Below, piece by piece: positions 1 through 6,540 of a stretch of 25,523 nucleotides of DNA. Both the position numbers and the translations under genes were made by a program. The stretch is from ATM1 sp003577165 (GTDB lineage Bacteria; Armatimonadota; Fimbriimonadia; Fimbriimonadales; ATM1). The DNA is taken from assembly GCA_030263715.1 (NCBI GenBank), contig SZPM01000029.1:1-25523 (forward strand), read 5' to 3'. The notes under the pieces were generated by a model. It saw nothing but the letters and a program-made list of their open reading frames with translations, was not told the DNA's origin and made no database searches. How positions within the stretch are numbered: position 1 is the first letter of the stretch; each line of letters starts with the position of its first letter.

Positions 1-2168
1 ATCTCGAAGGTCGCGCTGCTCTCACCGGCTGGGACCGTGACCGTCGCCGGCGCAGTGAGCCACTCCGAGGAGGAACCCACTGTCATAGTGAGGCCCCCGT
101 CCGGAGCCGGAGCGTTCAGCGTGACCCTTCCCAGCGAGCCGCCTCCAGCGAAGAGGGTGGTCGGCGATGCTGTGAAAGTTGCAAAGTAGGGCAGAAGTGT
201 GAGCCGGGACTGCTGTCGGCTCCGGCCCAACTGAGCCGTGATCTTGACCTTCGTGGTCCTCGTCACGGCCGGGGTCGTTCCCGCGAATCCAGCCGTTCGT
301 TCGCCCTGCGGAACTGTCACCGTCGAGGGCACCACGACACCATTCGAGGCGGTCAGAGTCACCACGGCTCCACCCTCTCCGGCGGGCGCGTCGAGAGTGA
401 CGAGGCCTTCGAAGGCGAAGCCTCCCACGAGCGTGCCGGGCTCGACTGCAACTGATTGGAGTCCGCTCGCAAGGATCGTCAAGTTCGCGCTTCTCGAAAC
501 TCCCGCAAAGGACACGGTGACGGTCGCTGAGGTGTTCGACGACGCGCCTGCGGTTTCGACCGTGAAAGCAGCGCTGGAAGCGCCACCGGGAACGAACACT
601 GTTCCGTCTGCCTCAGCCGGTCCAGAGGTTGAAACGTTGATTTCGACTCCTTCGCCCGGCGCAGGTCCGTTGAGGCGCACCGTCGCGGTCGAGGTTTGTC
701 CTCCCTTCACGCGAGCGGGCTCCAACGTGAGCGACCTCAGCAAAGGCTTCACGGTGACCGACGCGTTCTTCGAGACGCTGCCGAGCGACGCCAACACCGT
801 GGCGGAAACGCTGGAGGACACATTGCCGAATTCAAGTTCAAAGGTCGCTGAAGTGTCGCCCGACTCGACGGTCACGGATTCCGGCACGCTCACGTAGGGC
901 GACGAGGAACTGAGGAGCACGGTGGCTCCGCCGTCTGGCGCCGGACCTCCGAGCGTGACGGTTCCGGTTCCGTCCGTTCCGCCCCACGCCTGCGAGGGCA
1001 CCACAGTGAGCGAAGTGAGGTCGGGCGTCGGTTCGCCATCGCCAAGCGCCGCGCCAGCATCCACGCGCCCGTGGTCAAGCCACTCCCCGACGGGTTTGCA
1101 GGTTGCTTCAAGTCGCTCGCGCGCCGCGGATGCGCCTTCGAATCGGCTGTCCGCTCGCAGAAGTCCAACGAGCCCCGCGACGAGGGGTGTCGCCATGGAC
1201 GTGCCGCTCAAGGTGGCGTATCCGCCGTTGTTGTAAGTGCTGTAGATCGCCGTGCCGGGCGCCGCGACGTCAACCCACTCACCGTAGTTGCTGAAACTCG
1301 CGCGCATGTCATTCGAGTCCGTGGCCCCGACGGCAATGGCCAGCTCGTAGTAAGCAGGATAGGAGGGTTGGTTCGAGTTGTCGTTACCCGCTGCGGCGAC
1401 GACGACCACGCCTTGTGACCACGCGTACTCGACTGCGTCGAGAAGCGTCTCTGACGGCGCGGGGCCACCCAGGCTGAGCGAGATCACGTCTGCGCCGTTG
1501 TCGGTCGCCCAAACGATGCCGGCGGCGACACTGTAGTAGGTGCCCGTGCCGCTCGCGTCGAGCACCTTGACCGGCATAAGCGAGCAGTTGAATCCCATGC
1601 CTGCGACTCCGTTTCCGTTGTTGGTCGCAGCGGCGGCGATGCCTGCGCAGTGGGTTCCATGGCCGTTATCGTCGTCGGCAAGGCTGTCGGAGTTGACGAA
1701 GTCGTAGCCTTCTGTCAGTTTCGGGGCGAGGTCGCCGTGATCCAGGTCTACTCCCGTGTCGACGATCGCGATGACGACGTCGTCGTCCCCCTGGCTGACA
1801 TCCCACGCGGAAGGAGCGCCGACCTTGGCGAGCCCCCACTGGGAGGGATAGCCGGGGTCGTTCGGGATGCCGTAGGCGCGAGCGACGTAGTCCGGCTCCG
1901 CGAGGTCCACGAACGGAAGTCCCCAGAGGAATCGAAGGGCGTCGTCCGCCCTCAAGTTCCGAGGCAGCTGCAGACGGACGACGCCGAGTTCGGTCACCTC
2001 GCCTGCGTACCGCGCCCCCATCTGGGCTGCGGCTTGGCGCCCGGCCGCGCCGTAGCCGGGAAGAAAGCGAACCAGGATGTGGTCGTTCGAGTGCTGGAAG
2101 AAGTTGGCTTGGGAAAACGCCGAGGCGGCGACGAGCGCGCCGCACAATGCGGTCAAGAGTCTGAGCAT
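1..2168 (-). CDS. Secreted subtilisin-like S8 serine protease with Ig-like repeats, 3' end cut by window
   Basis: This is an extracellular serine endopeptidase of the subtilase family; 722 residues are visible and the C-terminus lies off the left edge. Residues 1-20 form a signal peptide ending in ASAFSQA. An inhibitor-I9-like propeptide (about 28-100) precedes the catalytic domain (about 105-375). The triad is Asp137 (IVDTGVDLDHGD), His170 (NGHGTHCAG) and Ser324 (SGTSMATP), with the oxyanion-hole Asn262 in AAGND, so it should be active. After the catalytic domain come four copies of a roughly 92-residue beta-rich repeat (starting near 383, 476, 569 and 662). Each has a GG...VTL..PAP.GG core and a VTV..G..SATF strand, suggesting a stalk or adhesive region. 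The ATG at 2168 is chosen because the signal peptide starts there; no Shine-Dalgarno is visible, and a hairpin lies 7 bases upstream. It sits 76 bases downstream of lexA on the same strand. The family call is secure; substrate and anchoring are unknown. Confidence 0.9.
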   Translation of the reverse strand, partial: MLRLLTALCGALVAASAFSQANFFQHSNDHILVRFLPGYGAAGRQAAAQMGARYAGEVTELGVVRLQLPRNLRADDALRFLWGLPFVDLAEPDYVARAYGIPNDPGYPSQWGLAKVGAPSAWDVSQGDDDVVIAIVDTGVDLDHGDLAPKLTEGYDFVNSDSLADDDNGHGTHCAGIAAAATNNGNGVAGMGFNCSLMPVKVLDASGTGTYYSVAAGIVWATDNGADVISLSLGGPAPSETLLDAVEYAWSQGVVVVAAAGNDNSNQPSYPAYYELAIAVGATDSNDMRASFSNYGEWVDVAAPGTAIYSTYNNGGYATLSGTSMATPLVAGLVGLLRADSRFEGASAARERLEATCKPVGEWLDHGRVDAGAALGDGEPTPDLTSLTVVPSQAWGGTDGTGTVTLGGPAPDGGATVLLSSSSPYVSVPESVTVESGDTSATFELEFGNVSSSVSATVLASLGSVSKNASVTVKPLLRSLTLEPARVKGGQTSTATVRLNGPAPGEGVEINVSTSGPAEADGTVFVPGGASSAAFTVETAGASSNTSATVTVSFAGVSRSANLTILASGLQSVAVEPGTLVGGFAFEGLVTLDAPAGEGGAVVTLTASNGVVVPSTVTVPQGERTAGFAGTTPAVTRTTKVKITAQLGRSRQQSRLTLLPYFATFTASPTTLFAGGGSLGRVTLNAPAPDGGLTMTVGSSSEWLTAPATVTVPAGESSATFE

Positions 2169-2175
2169 AGTTACG

Positions 2176-2195
2176 TCCGGCGATCGTGCGCCGGA
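2176..2195 (-). other. Perfect 7-bp hairpin upstream of the protease start
   Basis: TCCGGCG pairs perfectly with CGCCGGA around a 6-base loop. It sits between the lexA stop and the protease ATG, ending 7 bases before the start. No T-tract follows, so it is a weak terminator candidate. It could equally be a 5' leader structure of the protease mRNA. Confidence 0.35.
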
Positions 2196-2244
2196 GTTGA
2201 GATTCCGCCTTCTGGCCGGGGGCTTGCTGGGAGGCTTGCGGGCT

Positions 2245-2874
2245 CTAGAAGGCCATTCCTTCGTAGTCGCGAATCAGGCCGACGACCTTGCCGATGATCC
2301 GGGCGTCTTCGCGGCGGATCTCGATGGGTTCGTAGGCCGGGTTGCTCGCGATGAGTTTCACGACCGAATTCTCGAAGGAGATGCGCTTGACCGTCGCCTC
2401 GTCTCCCAGAAGGACGGCCACGAGGTCGCGGTCCCGGGCCACTTCCTGAGGCTTGATGATGACGAGGTCCCGGGGGCGGATGCCCTCGTCAATCATGGAG
2501 TCGCCGCGCACCCTGAGGAGAAAGGCTCCCCGCATGTTGCGCACCATCTCCGCCGGAACTGGGATCAGGGCCTCGATGTTCTGGTCGGCCAGCACTGGCT
2601 CGCCGGCCGCGATCGTGCCCACCAGGGGCAGCATCCGCGCCTTCGAGGGCACCTGGTACTGCGGGTGCAGTAGCTTGATCGAGCGCGGGCGGTTGCCCCG
2701 CTCGAGGTACCCCTTCCGCTGGAGGGCGTCGAGGTGAACCGTCACTCCCCTCAGGCTGCCGATCTTGACGGCCTTGCCGATTTCACGAATCGAGGGAGGA
2801 AAACCGTTCTCCTGTAGATAATTGCTTACGAAGTCGAGAATCTCGGCCTGCCGCTGTGTAAGTCCTTTGCTCAT
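2245..2874 (-). CDS. lexA: LexA repressor (SOS response, self-cleaving)
   Basis: This is the transcriptional repressor of the SOS DNA-damage regulon; RecA filaments trigger its self-cleavage. The 209-residue product has the two expected parts. The N-terminal winged helix-turn-helix is at about 1-70 (LTQRQAEILDF, FPPSIREIGKAVKI). The C-terminal S24 peptidase domain has the Ala90-Gly91 scissile bond (TIAAGEPVLA), nucleophile Ser126 (RGDSMIDEG) and general base Lys163 (DEATVKR). The 37-residue Ser-to-Lys spacing matches E. coli LexA. An in-frame GTG at 2901 would add nine residues, but it lies inside the predicted -10 region. The ATG at 2874 aligns with the family N-terminus and is preferred. 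Predicted transcription starts near 2886, leaving only about a dozen leader bases and no obvious ribosome site. The gene is divergent from the foldase gene at 2988. Confidence 0.96.
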   Translation of the reverse strand: MSKGLTQRQAEILDFVSNYLQENGFPPSIREIGKAVKIGSLRGVTVHLDALQRKGYLERGNRPRSIKLLHPQYQVPSKARMLPLVGTIAAGEPVLADQNIEALIPVPAEMVRNMRGAFLLRVRGDSMIDEGIRPRDLVIIKPQEVARDRDLVAVLLGDEATVKRISFENSVVKLIASNPAYEPIEIRREDARIIGKVVGLIRDYEGMAF

Positions 2875-2892
2875 GGGGCCCCAACCGTTACA

Positions 2893-2922
2893 AGTGTACA
2901 CTCAGACGCGTCTACCTGTCAA
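2893..2922 (-). promoter_or_regulatory. lexA promoter with overlapping palindromic operator candidate
   Basis: On the minus strand TTGACA (2917-2922, perfect -35) is followed after 18 bases by TACACT (2893-2898, a fair -10). The perfect 10-bp palindrome AGTGTACACT (2893-2902) covers the -10, which is where an autorepressing LexA would bind. The promoter call comes directly from the sequence. The operator role is inferred from position and from the usual autoregulation of lexA. Confidence 0.6.
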
Positions 2923-2945
2923 GGGGGCCTGAGGGGGGCCCGTGC

Positions 2946-2951
2946 CATAAT
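2946..2951 (+). promoter_or_regulatory. Possible -10 element for the foldase gene
   Basis: CATAAT lies 36 bases before the TTG start at 2988. It resembles the hexamers that precede several other genes in this window. No convincing -35 is visible. Confidence 0.35.
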
Positions 2952-2987
2952 CCGGGCAGATTTCACCTTCCCTTTAGGAGCGACCCC

Positions 2988-4856
2988 TTGCCTATCTCGA
3001 TAACTCGCGCCCGCGGGTGCATGTCCAAGCTCGGCCCCTACGTCATGGGCCTCGTCGCCGCCACGCTGGTGATCGGCTTCCTGATGCCGAACAGCCAGTG
3101 CCGAAACAGCGTTCCCGGAATGGGTCCGCAAAAGGTATCGGTGGACACGTCGGAAGTCGTATTCAAAGCCGGCGATTTCACGGTTTACGGACAGGATCTT
3201 GCTGAGACGATTCAAATCGAAGAGAGCAATCGACTCGCGCAAGCCGCAGGCGGCGAGTTCACTCCGTTCGACATCGTGGACGCGCGTGTCGCAGCGGTCG
3301 ACCGATGGCTGAGCACCGCTGCTTTGGTGTCCCTTGCGAAGAAGGAGGGCATCGCGTGGAAGATCGAAGAGGTCGCGGACTTTCTGCTCGAAAGCGTGGA
3401 TGGGGAGATACAGCAGCAGTTGGACATGATCGGATTCCAACTTCAGTTTCAGAAGCAGTTCCTGCAGCAAAACGTCGAGAACCTCAAGAAGACGAAGGGC
3501 GAGAAGAGCAAGGAGTACCTCGACGCGAAAAAGCAACTCGACGAGATGGCCGCCATGACGTCCGAAGCGGTTTATCAGCAGCAGTACGGAGTGACACCTG
3601 CAGAAGCAAAGACACGGTTGCGCGAGCAGGTCGAAAACTCGCGTGGGAACGAAGTCTTCCTACGCTCGAACCTCGCCGGATTCCTGCAATCGAGATTGGA
3701 CGGTCATTACAAGTTGAAGGTGGATGCGTCCGACGAAGCGCTGAAGAAGAGTTACAACCGCTATACGTTCCAACAGTTGCTCATCTCAAGCGAAAAGAAC
3801 CCGACGCCGAAGGTGAAGGCGGACGAGGTGATGAAGCGGATCAAGGCCGGAATGACCTTCGAGCAGGCCGTGAAGCAGTACTCGGACCGGGAGCCTTCGA
3901 AGGATCAGAAGCCAGAGCAGGCCGGGGTCGAAACGCAGGATTGGACGCAGCTCACCGTGTCGAACATGGACTACGTGCTCAAACTGAAGCCGGGAGAGAT
4001 CTCGGACGTGGTGGAGTTGCCGGCCGGCGCAGCGATTTACAAACTTATCAAGATCGAAGAAGGCACAGTGCCGGATAGTCTGGATGCGAAGAAAGCGCGA
4101 ATTGACGTGTTGAAAAGTCAGCTCGGCGGCAAACTGATGCAAGACGCGCTCGATGCGGAACTGAAGAGTTTGAAGGTCGAGTGGACGGACAACTTCCTTG
4201 AGCAGGTTCACAAATACAAGGAAGTTCGCACGGGCGAGATTTCAAAAGAACTTGCCGGCGGGGCGAATCGCGACAAGCGAGTTGCGATGTACCGAGAGAT
4301 TCTCAATGCGCTGGTAGAAAGCGAGACGACGGATTCGATGGGACTCTCCGCGCTCCGGTACGTTGTCTTCGATCAGATCGACGCCGAGACGCCGCCCGGC
4401 CCGAAGAAGGAAGCCCTCAAGAAGGAGAAACTTGCGCTTTACAAAGAGATCTCTCCAGAGGTCGACACATACGCATTCCGATTCGAGTATGCGGAACTTT
4501 TGATCGGAGAGAAGCTGGGCGACGAAGCGCTCGAACAGCTGAAAGAGATTTCGGAGAAGATCACTGCCGACGAGGTGAACGAAACCGTTCGCGCGCACGT
4601 GCTGCGAGTGCAGAAACTGCTCGCGACCGCCTCGAACCACGCTAAGAAGGACAATCCGACAATTAAGGCCATCCAAACGGACCTCGACGAGTGGTTCGCG
4701 ATGGAAGCAGACGTGAAAAAGCAGGAAGAGGAATGGAAAAAGGCCGACGAAGAGGAAGCCAAAAAGGCCGCAGAAGAGTCGAAGAAGTCCGAACAGCAGC
4801 CGTCCGCGAACGAGAAACCCGCAGAGAAGCCGGCGGCAAAGGGCACGGGCGGATAG
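2988..4856 (+). CDS. Membrane-anchored SurA/PpiD-like peptidyl-prolyl isomerase (parvulin type)
   Basis: This is a predicted extracytoplasmic folding factor that isomerises Xaa-Pro bonds in exported proteins. A short basic N-terminus and one hydrophobic segment (about 17-33, VMGLVAATLVIGFLM) anchor it. A SurA_N-like chaperone region follows, with a helical Lys/Glu/Gln-rich stretch near 135-180. The parvulin domain lies at roughly 255-360 (TFQQLLISS, AGMTFEQAVKQYSD, LKPGEISDVVELPAGAAIYKL). The C-terminal third is helical and ends in a Lys/Glu/Ala-rich tail. The TTG start at 2988 is preferred because AGGAG (2976-2980) lies 7 bases upstream. An ATG at 3021 (MSKLGPYV) is the alternative, with a weaker site. 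The 622-residue length is large for SurA and closer to PpiD. The gene is divergent from lexA, and its end overlaps the only canonical rsmI starts. Confidence 0.8.
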   Translation: MPISITRARGCMSKLGPYVMGLVAATLVIGFLMPNSQCRNSVPGMGPQKVSVDTSEVVFKAGDFTVYGQDLAETIQIEESNRLAQAAGGEFTPFDIVDARVAAVDRWLSTAALVSLAKKEGIAWKIEEVADFLLESVDGEIQQQLDMIGFQLQFQKQFLQQNVENLKKTKGEKSKEYLDAKKQLDEMAAMTSEAVYQQQYGVTPAEAKTRLREQVENSRGNEVFLRSNLAGFLQSRLDGHYKLKVDASDEALKKSYNRYTFQQLLISSEKNPTPKVKADEVMKRIKAGMTFEQAVKQYSDREPSKDQKPEQAGVETQDWTQLTVSNMDYVLKLKPGEISDVVELPAGAAIYKLIKIEEGTVPDSLDAKKARIDVLKSQLGGKLMQDALDAELKSLKVEWTDNFLEQVHKYKEVRTGEISKELAGGANRDKRVAMYREILNALVESETTDSMGLSALRYVVFDQIDAETPPGPKKEALKKEKLALYKEISPEVDTYAFRFEYAELLIGEKLGDEALEQLKEISEKITADEVNETVRAHVLRVQKLLATASNHAKKDNPTIKAIQTDLDEWFAMEADVKKQEEEWKKADEEEAKKAAEESKKSEQQPSANEKPAEKPAAKGTGG

Positions 4857-5509
4857 TTCTGGTCGCGACGCCCTTGGGCAACCTTGGCGACCTGTCCCCT
4901 CGGGCGCGGGAGACCCTAACCGTCGCCGACCTCGTGGCCGCAGAGGACACGCGTGTCGCGTCTCGCCTACTGGCCGCGGTTGGCATACCGAAGAAGACCC
5001 TCGTCCGTCTCGACGAGCACGCAGGGCCGTCGGCGATCAGCCGGGTGGTGGAGCGGGCAGTCGAGGGGCAAACAGTTGCTTTCGTCACCGATGCGGGAGT
5101 GCCGGGTGTCAGCGACCCGGGGGCCGACCTGGTTCAGGCTGCAGTCGAGGCTGGACTGGCTGTCGAGTGCGTCCCGGGGCCCAGCGCAGTGACGGCTGCG
5201 CTTGCGCTGAGCGGCTTCTATGCCCAGCAGTACGTCTTTCTGGGGTATCCACCCCGTCGTCCAGGTCGCCTGCGGGCGGCTTTGGAGCCGTTGCGCGACT
5301 CGACTATGACTTTGGTACTCTTTGAATCCCCGCACAGGGTAGCCGAGACCCTGAATGTGGCTGCCGAGGTTCTCGGTGGCCGGAGATTCGCAGTGTGCCG
5401 GGAGATGACGAAAGCGTTTGAAGAGGTGATCCGCGGTCGGCTGGGTGAAGACGAGCCCGGCGGGCCGCTAAAGGGCGAGGTGACCGTAGTCATCGAGGGG
5501 CGCCGGTAG
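4733..5509 (+). CDS. rsmI: 16S rRNA 2'-O-ribose methyltransferase RsmI, start uncertain
   Basis: RsmI methylates C1402 of 16S rRNA using S-adenosylmethionine. The tetrapyrrole-methylase fold is clear from LVATPLGNLGDL, AEDTR, FVTDAGVPGVSDPG, VPGPSAVTAAL, FESPHRV and the closing EVTVVIEG. The protein stops right after this domain, without the C-terminal extension of E. coli RsmI. The start is odd. Conserved sequence begins at about 4850, but no ATG, GTG or TTG occurs in frame between 4733 and there. The ATG at 4733 has an AGGA 6 bases upstream and gives 258 residues. It places about 39 very Arg/Lys-rich residues inside the foldase tail in another frame, a 124-base overlap. A second ATG is at 4691. 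The only codon at the expected place is ATA at 4853, overlapping the foldase stop as ATAG. Function is secure; the N-terminus is not. Confidence 0.88.
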   Translation: MEKGRRRGSQKGRRRVEEVRTAAVRERETRREAGGKGHGRIVLVATPLGNLGDLSPRARETLTVADLVAAEDTRVASRLLAAVGIPKKTLVRLDEHAGPSAISRVVERAVEGQTVAFVTDAGVPGVSDPGADLVQAAVEAGLAVECVPGPSAVTAALALSGFYAQQYVFLGYPPRRPGRLRAALEPLRDSTMTLVLFESPHRVAETLNVAAEVLGGRRFAVCREMTKAFEEVIRGRLGEDEPGGPLKGEVTVVIEGRR

Positions 5510-5533
5510 CATGGGTCCAGCCGTCATATCTGC

Positions 5534-5561
5534 TAGAATGACTTCAGGCGCAAGATGCGCC
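5534..5561 (+). promoter_or_regulatory. Promoter -10 and 5' leader hairpin of the exopolysaccharide genes
   Basis: TAGAAT at 5534-5539 is a good -10; no clear -35 is seen. GGCGCA (5547-5552), AGA loop and TGCGCC (5556-5561) form a tight 6-bp hairpin that begins where the transcript should start. AGGGG (5571-5575) then lies 7 bases before the ATG at 5583. The hairpin may cap the mRNA 5' end. Confidence 0.5.
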
Positions 5562-5582
5562 CACCGATTTAGGGGTTTTGTG

Positions 5583-6515
5583 ATGCGCAGGATGTTGCTC
5601 ACGCTCATGCTCGCCGCCACAGGGATGTGTGTCGGAGCATGGGCACAGGTATCTGGATCGAACTACCGCCTCCAACCGGAAGACTTCATCAGCCTTTCGA
5701 TCTACGGCGAGGAGGGGATGCGGGTCGAGGCGCCTGTCGGCCTCGACGGAAACATCAGCGTTCCCTTCTTGGGGCTGGTGGCCGCTGCCGGCAAGACGAC
5801 CACGGAACTCGCGAATTTCGTTCGCAGCGAACTGATCTCCCGCGACTACTTCAAGAACCCGCTGGTGACCGTCAACATCGTTCGGTATCGCCCGCTGAGG
5901 GCCAGCGTGGTCGGTTTTGCGCAGAAAGCCGGACAGTACGAGTTCAAGCCGGGTGATCGCCTGCTCACTCTGATCTCGCAGGCAGGGGGCACCCTGCCGA
6001 CGTCCGACTTGCGCAGGGCGACGCTCGTCCGCAAGGGAAGCGTCGAGCAGATCCCGATCGATTTGCGAGCGATGCTCGAAAAGGGCGACCTCTCCCAGAA
6101 CTACGAACTGCAGGACGGAGACGTGCTGAACATCCCGCGGCGATACATCTCTCAGGTGAACGTCTTAGGGTACGTCCCGCGGCCCGGTCAGTTCGAGTGG
6201 TACGAAGGGATGACGCTCGCCGAAGCGCTGGCGCTTGCGCAGGGCGAGATCCCGTACCGTTCGAAGTTGTCGGCGATTCAGATTCAACGCCAGGTGCCCG
6301 GCCGAGCCAGTGAGTGGCGGCGGTTCACCGTGGACTTCACAAAGTTCGTCACGAAGAACGACTTCACTCAGAATGTCGTGCTGCAGCCGGGAGACGTAAT
6401 TTACGTTCCCAGCACGAGCAGCCCCGATTTGGACCGAGCATCACAAATCGCAAACATCGTCTTTACAGTACAGAGCCTGTTGAGCCGGAACTTCAATTTC
6501 TTCCCGAGGTTCTAG
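5583..6515 (+). CDS. Wza-like polysaccharide export protein with SLBB domains
   Basis: This is an outer-membrane-side component of exopolysaccharide export. The 310-residue protein starts with a signal peptide ending near residue 22 (LAATGMCVGAWAQ), with no lipobox Cys at the cleavage site. The Poly_export domain follows (NYRLQPEDFISLSIYGEEGM to about 105). Two SLBB-type segments come next (LRASVVGFAQKAGQYEFKPGD and VNVLGYVPRPGQFEWYEGM), and the protein ends in an aromatic NFNFFPRF. The ATG at 5583 fits the signal peptide and the AGGGG site. An in-frame ATG at 5511 would put a long non-signal stretch in front. It heads a same-strand run with the Wzc-like gene, the initiating transferase and the exosortase. 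Lacking the lipoprotein Cys of E. coli Wza, it may form a different pore or only a periplasmic adaptor. Confidence 0.9.
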   Translation: MRRMLLTLMLAATGMCVGAWAQVSGSNYRLQPEDFISLSIYGEEGMRVEAPVGLDGNISVPFLGLVAAAGKTTTELANFVRSELISRDYFKNPLVTVNIVRYRPLRASVVGFAQKAGQYEFKPGDRLLTLISQAGGTLPTSDLRRATLVRKGSVEQIPIDLRAMLEKGDLSQNYELQDGDVLNIPRRYISQVNVLGYVPRPGQFEWYEGMTLAEALALAQGEIPYRSKLSAIQIQRQVPGRASEWRRFTVDFTKFVTKNDFTQNVVLQPGDVIYVPSTSSPDLDRASQIANIVFTVQSLLSRNFNFFPRF

Positions 6516-6540
6516 GGGAAGGAGCAGAACGAGAACAAAC

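Noticed and set aside
238..897. Long plus-strand frame of 219 codons opposite the protease repeats
   Set aside because: It is the antisense shadow of a clear subtilase repeat region. Its Thr/Val/Pro/Ala-rich product mirrors the repeat and shows no own domain or start signal.
2899..2901. GTG start for lexA giving nine extra residues
   Set aside because: It lies within the -10 region and palindrome, upstream of the predicted transcription start, and the LexA family N-terminus fits the ATG at 2874.
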